In this document: positions 31,535-38,172 of the stretch, in pieces
Numbering within the stretch: the first letter of the stretch is position 1
How the letters are laid out: the number at the start of each line of letters is the position of its first letter
Source of the DNA: Planotetraspora thailandica
GTDB lineage: Bacteria > Actinomycetota > Actinomycetes > Streptosporangiales > Streptosporangiaceae
Assembly (NCBI RefSeq): GCF_016863335.1
Contig: NZ_BOOR01000084.1
Location: forward strand, 1-41,317
Length of the DNA: 41,317 nucleotides
Direction of reading: 5' to 3'
The notes under the pieces: generated by a model
Seen by the model: only the letters and a program-made list of their open reading frames with translations
The model's database searches: none
What the model was told of the DNA's origin: nothing
Program-made: the position numbers and the translations under genes

Positions 31535-31589
31535 CCGTACGGCCGGCGCCGTCAACATCGGCCGCCTCCGTGAGGCGCCGGCCGTACGG
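31535..31589 (+). promoter_or_regulatory. Perfect 16-bp stem-loop in the chitinase leader
   Basis: CCGTACGGCCGGCGCC (31535-31550) and GGCGCCGGCCGTACGG (31574-31589) are fully complementary, with a 23-nt loop. The hairpin ends 41 nt before the ATG at 31631 and would be very stable in the mRNA. It could protect the 5' end, attenuate transcription or delay translation. Confidence 0.8.
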
Positions 31590-31630
31590 ATCCCATGACC
31601 TCCCACCCCCCACCCCCCAGAGGTTGTGAC

Positions 31631-32971
31631 ATGCACATCAAGATCGTCTGGCGCGTGCTCGCCGCGGTGGCCGCGGTGACGCTGGCCCTCATCGCGCTCC
31701 CCGCCCAGGCCGCCACCGCCACGGCCGTCTTCTCCAAGGACTCCGACTGGGGCTCCGCCTACCAGGCCAGATACACGGTCACGAACACCGGGACGTCCAC
31801 CCTCTCCGGCTGGACCGTCGAGTTCGACCTCCCGGCGGGGTCGTCGGTCGGGTCCTACTGGGACGCGCTCCTGACGAAGTCGGGCGACCACTACACGTTC
31901 AGGAACCGCGACTACAACGGCACGCTGGCACCCGGCGCCTCCGCGGTATTCGGCTGGGTGAGCACCGGCAACGGAGTGCCCGCCAACTGCAAGCTGAACG
32001 GCGCGTCATGCGGCGGCGGATCGAATCCGACCCCCACGCCGACGCCCACACCGACCCCGACGCCGACCGTGACGCCCACGACGCCGCCGTCCCCGGGCAA
32101 CCTCAGGACCGCGCCGTACGTCGACATGGGGTCGTGGCCGACTCCCAGCCTGACCGCGATGGCCTCGGCCTCCGGGCTGAAGAACTTCACCCTCGCCTTC
32201 ATCACCGCGTCGAATTGCAAGGCCATGTGGTTCAACGCGTACGACCCGAGACAGCAGTGGGGCAAGGACCAGATCGACGCGATCAGGGCCGGCGGGGGAG
32301 ACGTGAAGGTCTCCTTCGGCGGCGCGACCGGCATCGAGCTCGCCCAGGCCTGCACGGACGTCACCGCGCTGTTCAACGAGTACAACGCCGTGGTCAACGC
32401 GTACGGCCTGAACTACATCGACCTCGACATCGAGGGCTCCGCCACGGCCGAGCCGGCGTCGGTCGCCCGCAGGTCGCAGGCGCTCGCCCGGCTCCAGCAG
32501 GCGCACCCCAACCTCAAGATCTCCCTCACCCTGCCGGTGCTGCCGAACGGCCTCACCGCCGACGGGCTGAACGTCGTCAGGTCGGCCCGCGACGCGGGGG
32601 TCAAGCTCGACGCCGTCAACGTCATGGCGATGGACTACTACCAGTCCGTCGACTACGGCGACGCGGCGATCCAGGCGGCCAACAACACCTTCTCCCAGCT
32701 CAAGACCCTCTACCCCAGCCTGACCGACGCCCAGGTGTGGCGCATGGTCGGCGTCACCCCGATGCTCGGCCAAAACGACGACGGGCGCATCTACAACCAG
32801 GACGACGCCCGCCAGCTCGTCACCTTCGCCAAGGGCAAGCACCTCGGCCTGCTCGCCTTCTGGGAGGCCACCCGGGACCGCAACGCCTGCAACGGCGCCC
32901 TCTACATGTGTACGAACATCGCCCAGTCGCCCTACGAGTTCTCCAAGATCTTCGCTTCGTACACGGGATGA
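31631..32971 (+). CDS. Secreted chitinase, CBM2-GH18
   Basis: A 446-aa secreted glycoside hydrolase. Signal peptide about residues 1-27 (ending LPAQAA). Then a CBM2 domain (about 28-130: WTVEFDLPAGSSVGSYWDA, closing Cys pair in ANCKLNGASCGGG), a Pro-Thr linker (about 133-150) and a GH18 TIM barrel (155-446). The catalytic DxDxE is Asp264, Asp266 and Glu268 in YIDLDIEGSA; SFGGATGIEL and VMAMDYYQ are other family marks. It hydrolyses chitin by substrate-assisted catalysis. The ATG at 31631 follows AGAGGTTG. It is the first of four chitinase genes; the next starts 4 nt downstream, implying cotranscription. Upstream are the palindrome and the leader hairpin. Confidence 0.94.
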   Translation: MHIKIVWRVLAAVAAVTLALIALPAQAATATAVFSKDSDWGSAYQARYTVTNTGTSTLSGWTVEFDLPAGSSVGSYWDALLTKSGDHYTFRNRDYNGTLAPGASAVFGWVSTGNGVPANCKLNGASCGGGSNPTPTPTPTPTPTPTVTPTTPPSPGNLRTAPYVDMGSWPTPSLTAMASASGLKNFTLAFITASNCKAMWFNAYDPRQQWGKDQIDAIRAGGGDVKVSFGGATGIELAQACTDVTALFNEYNAVVNAYGLNYIDLDIEGSATAEPASVARRSQALARLQQAHPNLKISLTLPVLPNGLTADGLNVVRSARDAGVKLDAVNVMAMDYYQSVDYGDAAIQAANNTFSQLKTLYPSLTDAQVWRMVGVTPMLGQNDDGRIYNQDDARQLVTFAKGKHLGLLAFWEATRDRNACNGALYMCTNIAQSPYEFSKIFASYTG

Positions 32972-32975
32972 CGCC

Positions 32976-34403
32976 ATGAAGAAACTGATCACCCTGGGCG
33001 CCGTGGCGTCCGTCGCACTCGTGGGCCTCCTCACCGCCCCGGCCTACGCCGCCAACATCGCGGCCAACCCGGGATTCGAGTCGGGCCTGTCCGGCTGGTC
33101 GTGTTCGCCGTCGTCCGGAGCGCAGGCCGTCTCGAGTCCCGTGCACGGCGGCACGAAGGCCCTGGCGGCCACCCCTGCCGGCAGCGACTACGCCCGCTGC
33201 CAGCAGACGATCACCGTGCAGCCGTCGACGAAATACACCTTGTCGTCCTGGGTGCGTGGCAACTACGTCTTCCTCGGGGCGACCGGCAACGGCGTGAGCT
33301 CCGAGACGTGGGCGGCGCCGGGCGCGAACTGGGCTCAGCTGTCCACCTCGTTCACCACCGGGGCGTCCACCACCAGCGTGACGGTCTACGTCAACGGCTG
33401 GTACGGCCAGGGCACCTACTACGCCGACGACGTCGTCTTCGACGGCCCGGGTACCGTGCCGCCGACGCCCACACCCACTCCCACGCCGACCCCCACGCCG
33501 ACGCCCACACCGACCGGGCCGCCGCCGAACCCGGGCTCCATCACCTTCGCGCCGTACGTCGACATCACGATGACGACTCCCTCGCTGGTCAGCGCGTACA
33601 ACGCGACGGGCGTGAAGAACTACACGCTGGCGTTCGCGCTCGGCGACAGCACCGGCTGCAACCCCGCCTGGGGCGGCACCATCCCGATCAACGACGCCCG
33701 CATCGTCAACGACGTCAAGGGCTTGCAGGCCAAGGGCGGCCAGGTGATCGTCGCCACCGGTGGAGCCGTGGGGCCCTACCTCGAGCACACCTGTAGCAGT
33801 TCGGCCGCCCTGCTGGCGGCGTACAAGAAGGTCCTCGACACCGTCGGCACCAACTACCTGGACGTCGACGTCGAGGCCTCCATCGACGTCAACAAGGTCA
33901 ACACCGCGCTCAAGCAGCTCCAGACCGAGCGCGGCACCACGATCAGCTACACGCTGCGGGTGCAGGGCCAGGACTACGGGGTCGACCCGTTCTCGGTGCA
34001 GATCCTCCAGGACGCCGCGGCCAAGGGCCTCAACGTCATGGTCAACCCGATGCTGATGGACTTCGGGTTCTCGGGGAACTGGGGCGACGCGATGGTCTCC
34101 GCGGCCGCCGCGACCGTGACGCAGATGAAGCAGATCTGGCCGTCGAAGACCGACGCGCAGATCAAGCGGCTGCTGGGGCTCACCCCGATGATCGGCAAGA
34201 ACGACACGGGCCAGACCACCTTCCAGGCCGACGCCCGCAAGGTGCTCTCGTACGCGCAGACCAACCATGTGGGCCGGATCGGGTTCTGGTCGGTCGGCCG
34301 TGACAACGGCGGCTGCCCGAACGGCACCCTCTCGCCCACCTGCAGCGGCGTGGCCCAGTCCGCCTACGAGTTCACCAACATTTTCAAGTCCTTCACCGGC
34401 TGA
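32976..34403 (+). CDS. Secreted chitinase, CBM-GH18 (family 4/9/16-like CBM)
   Basis: A 475-aa secreted GH18 enzyme. Signal peptide about 1-26 (ends APAYA), then a galactose-binding-like carbohydrate module (about 27-155: NPGFESGLSGW, YADDVVFDG). A Pro-Thr linker (about 162-182) and a GH18 barrel follow, with Asp296, Asp298 and Glu300 in NYLDVDVEAS. The C-terminal motif GFWSVGRDNGGCPNG is typical of this GH18 branch. The region MLMDFGF replaces the usual MxxDY, so the active site is somewhat modified. The CBM is almost the same as that of the next chitinase gene, including an identical 63-nt block. Start 4 nt after the first chitinase. It likely degrades chitin together with its paralogs. Confidence 0.93.
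   Translation: MKKLITLGAVASVALVGLLTAPAYAANIAANPGFESGLSGWSCSPSSGAQAVSSPVHGGTKALAATPAGSDYARCQQTITVQPSTKYTLSSWVRGNYVFLGATGNGVSSETWAAPGANWAQLSTSFTTGASTTSVTVYVNGWYGQGTYYADDVVFDGPGTVPPTPTPTPTPTPTPTPTPTGPPPNPGSITFAPYVDITMTTPSLVSAYNATGVKNYTLAFALGDSTGCNPAWGGTIPINDARIVNDVKGLQAKGGQVIVATGGAVGPYLEHTCSSSAALLAAYKKVLDTVGTNYLDVDVEASIDVNKVNTALKQLQTERGTTISYTLRVQGQDYGVDPFSVQILQDAAAKGLNVMVNPMLMDFGFSGNWGDAMVSAAAATVTQMKQIWPSKTDAQIKRLLGLTPMIGKNDTGQTTFQADARKVLSYAQTNHVGRIGFWSVGRDNGGCPNGTLSPTCSGVAQSAYEFTNIFKSFTG
33369..33431 (+). repeat. 63-nt block identical to 35106-35168 (CBM duplication)
   Basis: This part of the CBM coding region is identical over 63 nt, including third codon positions, to 35106-35168 in the next chitinase. 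Neighbouring CBM sequence is also very similar, while the GH18 halves differ strongly. This indicates recent domain duplication or gene conversion. Confidence 0.85.
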
Positions 34404-34712
34404 CCCCGCCCCCTTGCGCGTGATCATGCAGAAGTTCGGCGAAAGCCGTCCCGACCTGCGAAAACGCAAACCGTGATCATGCAGAAGTTCGACGGCAGGC
34501 CGTACGACCTGCGGAGACGTCGTTCGTGATCATGCACAACCGGCACGAGTGCATGATCACGAATGGCGAGTGCCCAGGTCGGCGGGGTCGGTGCCGAATT
34601 TCTGCATGATCACGAGTCGCGAACTTCCAGCTCGGCAGCATGATCACCGAACTTCTGCATGATCACGGCAAGGGGGTTGGGGGCCGGGCCGTCGACCGGA
34701 AAGTGAGTCACA
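34404..34712. other. Intergenic region filled by a symmetric repeat element
   Basis: The 309-bp gap between the second and third chitinase genes has no gene. Nearly all of it (34421-34665) is the 53-bp-unit palindromic element, flanked on both sides by inversely related C-rich/G-rich tracts. No separate promoter for the third gene was recognised. Confidence 0.8.
34421..34665. repeat. 245-bp symmetric element: 53-53-33-53'-53'
   Basis: Two direct 53-bp units (34421-34473, 34474-34526), each opening TGATCATGCAGAAGTTCG and containing a CGACCTGCG core, are followed by a 33-bp centre (34527-34559). The centre has arms TGATCATGCA/TGCATGATCA. Two inverted 53-bp units follow (34560-34612, 34613-34665). 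Flanking C-rich sequence (left, CCCCCTTGC) and its inverted counterpart (right, GCAAGGGGG) extend the symmetry. No gene is encoded. It may be a MITE/REP-like mobile repeat, a site for a DNA-binding protein, or a structured RNA. Confidence 0.85.
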
Positions 34713-36293
34713 TTGCTCGTTCGTAAATGGGCAGCCGCGGCCGCGCTCGTCCTGGGCGCCACAGCCCTCTGGGGCGGCACCGCCTCCGCGGCCAACATCC
34801 TCACCAACGCCGGGTTCGAGTCCGGCCTGTCCGGATGGACCTGCGCCTCGACCGCGGCGGCGGTCTCCACTCCCGTCCACGGCGGCACGAGGGCCCTGTC
34901 CGCCACCCCGGCCGGCAGCGACTACGCCCGCTGCCAGCAGACGATCACCGTGCAGCCGTCGACCAAATACACCCTGTCGTCCTGGGTCCAGGGCAACTAC
35001 GTGTTCCTCGGCGCGACCGGCACCGGAGGGACCGACCCGCAGACCTGGGGCACGCCGGGCGCAACGTGGAAGCAGCTGACCACGTCGTTCACCACCGGCC
35101 CGTCGACCACCAGCGTGACGGTCTACGTCAACGGCTGGTACGGCCAGGGCACCTACTACGCCGACGACATCGTGCTCGACGGCCCCGGCGGCACGACGCC
35201 GTCGCCGAGTCCCACGCCGACTCCGACGCCGACCGCGACCCCCACGCCCACCCCGACTCCGACGCCGTCTCCGTCGAACGGCAAGCGCCTGCTGGTGGGC
35301 TACCTGCACGCATCATTCGCCAACGGATCCGGATATATCCGGATGGCGGATGTGCCAAACGACTGGGACATCATCGACCTCGCCTTCGGTGAGCCGACCT
35401 CCGTCACCTCCGGCGACATCAGGTTCAATCGGTGCCCGGCCACCGAATGCCCCAACGTCGAAAGCGACGCCGAATTCATCGCGGGGATCCGGGCCAAGCA
35501 GGCGGCGGGCAAGAAGGTCCTCATCTCCATCGGCGGCCAGAACGGCCAGGTGCAGCTGACCACCACCGCCGCGCGGGACAAGTTCGTCCAGTCGGTCGGC
35601 GCGATCATCGACAAGTACGGCCTGGACGGTCTCGACATCGACTTCGAGGGCCACTCCTTGTCCCTCAACCAGGGCGACACCGACTTCCGCAACCCCACCA
35701 CGCCCGTGATCGTCAACCTGATCTCGGCGATCCGGTCGCTCAAGGCCAAGTACGGCTCGGCGTTCGTCCTCACCATGGCGCCGGAGACGTTCTTCGTCCA
35801 ACTCGGCTACCAGTTCTACGGCCCCGGCCCGAACGGCTCGGCCGACCCCCGTTCGGGCGCCTACCTGCCGGTCATCCACGCCCTGCGAAACGACCTCACC
35901 CTGCTCCACGTGCAGGACTACAACTCCGGGCCGATCATGGGCCTGGACAACCAGTACCACACGATGGGCGTGGCCGACTTCCACGTCGCGATGACCGACA
36001 TGCTGCTCACCGGCTTCCCCGTGGCCGGCGGAGCGACCTTCCCCGCACTGCGCCCCGACCAGGTGGCCATAGGGCTGCCCGCCGCGCCGTACGCCGGAAA
36101 CGGCTTCACCACGGTCTCCGCCGTCCAGAGCGCCTTCGGCTGCCTGGCCAAGGGCACCGGCTGCGGCGGTTACCGCCCGCACGGGGTCTTCTCCGGCCTG
36201 CGCGGCCTGATGACCTGGTCGATCAACTGGGACAAGTACAACGGCTTCGAGTTCTCCCGCAACCACCGGGCGTACCTGAACACGCTCGGCTGA
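34713..36293 (+). CDS. Secreted chitinase, CBM-GH18 with classical active site
   Basis: A 526-aa secreted GH18 chitinase of a different branch from its neighbours. Signal peptide 1-27, then a CBM of the same type as the preceding gene (about 28-160). A Pro-Ser-Thr linker (about 166-190) precedes a GH18 barrel with the complete DxxDxDxE motif: Asp305, Asp308, Asp310 and Glu312 in DGLDIDFEG. KVLISIGGQNG and LTMAPETFFVQ are further catalytic-barrel marks, and MTWSINWDKYNGFEFSRNH closes the domain. This resembles ChiD-like bacterial chitinases. The start is TTG 34713 with AAGTGAG before it; no in-frame ATG or GTG gives the signal peptide. The gene follows the 245-bp repeat element. Confidence 0.94.
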   Translation: MLVRKWAAAAALVLGATALWGGTASAANILTNAGFESGLSGWTCASTAAAVSTPVHGGTRALSATPAGSDYARCQQTITVQPSTKYTLSSWVQGNYVFLGATGTGGTDPQTWGTPGATWKQLTTSFTTGPSTTSVTVYVNGWYGQGTYYADDIVLDGPGGTTPSPSPTPTPTPTATPTPTPTPTPSPSNGKRLLVGYLHASFANGSGYIRMADVPNDWDIIDLAFGEPTSVTSGDIRFNRCPATECPNVESDAEFIAGIRAKQAAGKKVLISIGGQNGQVQLTTTAARDKFVQSVGAIIDKYGLDGLDIDFEGHSLSLNQGDTDFRNPTTPVIVNLISAIRSLKAKYGSAFVLTMAPETFFVQLGYQFYGPGPNGSADPRSGAYLPVIHALRNDLTLLHVQDYNSGPIMGLDNQYHTMGVADFHVAMTDMLLTGFPVAGGATFPALRPDQVAIGLPAAPYAGNGFTTVSAVQSAFGCLAKGTGCGGYRPHGVFSGLRGLMTWSINWDKYNGFEFSRNHRAYLNTLG

Positions 36294-36316
36294 CACCCCC
36301 CACCTTGCGAGGAACC

Positions 36317-37897
36317 ATGAAACTCCCCTGGAGCGCGCGCCTGAGGACGGTCGCGGCCGCCGTGGCGCTCGCCGTCACCGGCGGCGTCATCACCGTCACC
36401 CCCGCGTACGGAGCCTCCGCCACGGCGGTGTTCACCAAGACCCAGGACTGGGGCACCGGGTTCGAAGGCAAGTACGTGATCACCAACGGGACATCGTCGG
36501 CGATCAACAGTTGGCGGGTGGAGTTCGACCTGCCCGCGGGCGCCGCGGTCGGCTCCGTCTGGGACGCCTCCCTGACCAGGAACGGCCAGCACTTCACCTT
36601 CACCAACCTCGGCTGGAACGGCACCATCCCGGCGGGCGGTACCGCGAGCTTCGGGTTCAACGGCAGCCCGGGCGGGGCGAGCGCCACACCGCTGAACTGC
36701 ACGTTCAACGGCGCCTCGTGCGGCGGCGGGTCGACGCCGCCGCCGTCGGGTGCGCCCGGCACACCGGGCAACCCGACGGTCAGCGGCACCGCCGGCACGT
36801 CGATATCGCTCTCCTGGGGGTCGTCGAGCGGCACGGTCACCGGCTACCGCGTCTATGAGGGCACTGCCGTCCGGGCGACCGTCACCGGAACGAGCGCCAC
36901 GATCTCCGGCCTCGGTGCCTGCACCACCCACACCTACACGGTCAAGGCGTACAACGGGCAGGGCGAGTCGGCCGCGAGCGGCCCGGTGACCGCGACCACG
37001 ACGGGCTGCCCGACCGGCGGCACGAAGATGCCCGGCGCGCCCTACCTCTATGAGGGCTGGGGCAACCCGCCGAACCCGGCCACGGTCATGAACGCCACCG
37101 GCGTCAAGGCCTTCACCATGGCGTTCATGCTCTCCGGCGGCGGGTGCACACCCGCGTGGGACAGCTCACGCCCCCTGATCGGCGGCGCCGACGCAGCGGC
37201 GATCTCGCAGATCAAGGCCGCCGGCGGCAACGTGCAGATCTCCTTCGGCGGTTACTCGGGCAACAAGCTCGGGCCCAACTGCTCGTCGTCGTCCGCGTTC
37301 GCGGCGGCGGTCCAGCAGGTCATCAACGCCTACAACCCGGCCGCGGTCGACTTCGACATCGAGAACAGCGACGAGTTCGAGAACGAGGCCGTCCAGGACC
37401 GCATCCTCGGCGGCCTGAAGATCATCAAGCAGAACAACCCGAACACCAAGGTCGTCATCACGTTCGGTACGAGCACCACGGGCCCGACCTACTACGGCAC
37501 GCGGCTGATCAACCAGTCGAAGGCGCTCGGCGTCAACGTGGACAACTACACGATCATGCCGTTCGACTTCGGCGGCGGCGCGAACATGTACCAGAACACC
37601 GTGAACGCGGCCGAGGGTCTGAAGAACGCCCTGAAGTCCGCCTGGGGCTGGACCGACGCCCAGGCGTACGCGCACATGGGCATCTCCGGCATGAACGGCC
37701 TGTCCGACCAGCAGGAGTTGACGTCGCTCGCGACCTGGACGCAGATCCGCGACTACGCCAAGTCGAAGGGACTCGGCAGGCTCGCCTTCTGGTCGGTCAA
37801 CCGCGACCGGGGCTGCCCGGGCGGCGGCGTCGTGTCGAACTGCAGTGGCATCGCTCAGAACGACTGGGACTTCACCCGCGTCACCGCCGGCTTCTGA
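36317..37897 (+). CDS. Secreted chitinase, CBM2-Fn3-GH18
   Basis: A 526-aa secreted chitinase. Signal peptide about 1-32, CBM2 (about 34-140: WRVEFDLPAGAAVGSVWDA, Cys pair in NCTFNGASCGGG). A fibronectin type III domain follows (about 150-235: PGNPTVSGTAGTSISLSW, GYRVYEGTAV, ACTTHTYTVKAYNGQGES). The GH18 barrel has Asp345, Asp347 and Glu349 in AVDFDIENSD, and FWSVNRDRGCPGG near the end. The CBM2-Fn3-GH18 order is common among actinobacterial chitinases that act on crystalline chitin. The ATG at 36317 follows GCGAGGAACC, 23 nt after the previous gene, so it is in one operon with it. A strong hairpin terminator follows at 37918. Confidence 0.95.
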   Translation: MKLPWSARLRTVAAAVALAVTGGVITVTPAYGASATAVFTKTQDWGTGFEGKYVITNGTSSAINSWRVEFDLPAGAAVGSVWDASLTRNGQHFTFTNLGWNGTIPAGGTASFGFNGSPGGASATPLNCTFNGASCGGGSTPPPSGAPGTPGNPTVSGTAGTSISLSWGSSSGTVTGYRVYEGTAVRATVTGTSATISGLGACTTHTYTVKAYNGQGESAASGPVTATTTGCPTGGTKMPGAPYLYEGWGNPPNPATVMNATGVKAFTMAFMLSGGGCTPAWDSSRPLIGGADAAAISQIKAAGGNVQISFGGYSGNKLGPNCSSSSAFAAAVQQVINAYNPAAVDFDIENSDEFENEAVQDRILGGLKIIKQNNPNTKVVITFGTSTTGPTYYGTRLINQSKALGVNVDNYTIMPFDFGGGANMYQNTVNAAEGLKNALKSAWGWTDAQAYAHMGISGMNGLSDQQELTSLATWTQIRDYAKSKGLGRLAFWSVNRDRGCPGGGVVSNCSGIAQNDWDFTRVTAGF

Positions 37898-37917
37898 CCT
37901 GCGGCCCGCCTATGACC

Positions 37918-37965
37918 CGGCGGCCGGCGCGACGGAATCCCCCCTACCCGTCGCGCCGGCCGCCG
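37918..37965. terminator. 18-bp-stem terminator after the chitinase cluster
   Basis: GGCGGCCGGCGCGACGG (37919-37935) pairs perfectly with CCGTCGCGCCGGCCGCC (37948-37964), and C37918/G37965 extend the stem; the loop is 12 nt. It can stop the chitinase transcript and also the opposing small-peptide transcript, whose stop codon (37944-37946) lies in the loop. Confidence 0.85.
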
Positions 37966-38045
37966 CTTCTCGTCGGGGCCAGCAGGCCGATCAACATGCC
38001 CACGAACGTCGCGATGCCAAGCGTGATCCACAGTCGAATCTTCAT
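37944..38045 (-). CDS. 33-aa single-pass membrane peptide
   Basis: A very small open frame with a good ribosome binding site (GGGAG, about 7 nt before the ATG at 38045). The peptide starts MKIRLW, has a hydrophobic helix of about 18 residues (ITLGIATFVGMLIGLLAP), then a basic tail TRSGGRRDG. The sense and charge pattern suit a membrane microprotein with basic residues on both ends of the helix. It is divergent from the membrane glycosyltransferase at 38173, sharing two palindromes in the gap. Its last codons lie inside the chitinase terminator. The function is unknown; it would be missed by length cut-offs. Confidence 0.6.
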   Translation of the reverse strand: MKIRLWITLGIATFVGMLIGLLAPTRSGGRRDG

Positions 38046-38060
38046 CGAAGTCTCCCATTT

Positions 38061-38075
38061 GTTACGTTGGGTAAC
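38061..38075. promoter_or_regulatory. Inverted repeat GTTAC-N5-GTAAC
   Basis: GTTAC (38061-38065) and GTAAC (38071-38075) flank GTTGG in the divergent gap, 15 bp upstream of the microprotein start. A second palindrome follows at 38092. Both look like operators in an otherwise AT-richer promoter region. Confidence 0.5.
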
Positions 38076-38091
38076 AATACAATAGCGATTG

Positions 38092-38106
38092 GTCACCGTC
38101 GGTGAC
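38092..38106. promoter_or_regulatory. Perfect palindrome GTCACC-N3-GGTGAC
   Basis: GTCACC (38092-38097), centre GTC, GGTGAC (38101-38106). Its centre is 31 bp from the centre of the palindrome at 38061-38075, roughly three helical turns. The position between two divergent genes suggests an operator for a dimeric regulator that is not encoded adjacent. Confidence 0.5.
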
Positions 38107-38172
38107 GCTCGGGTAAGAATTCCGCTGGCGGGTCGCCTCTTTGCCTGTTTGTCGGGCAGGCTTGGCAGCGTC

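Larger units (their letters stand above)
31225..31630. other. Regulatory gap between exporter and chitinase operons
   Basis: A 406-bp divergent intergenic region without a gene. From left to right it contains the 11-bp repeats of the exporter side (31245-31287), an A/T-richer stretch with no clear motif (31300-31340), a -10-like TACTAT (31463-31468), a 17-bp palindrome (31480-31496), a strong 16-bp stem-loop (31535-31589) and the AGAGG ribosome binding site of the first chitinase. Confidence 0.8.

Noticed and set aside
31225-31630. DasR-type operator (ACTGGTCTAGACCAGT) before the chitinases
   Set aside because: No such site could be found by eye in the gap; only the 17-bp TTAGGAAA palindrome was present.
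34421-34665. Reading the 53-bp unit array as a CRISPR
   Set aside because: Units are in both orientations, have no unique spacers of constant length and no cas genes are near.
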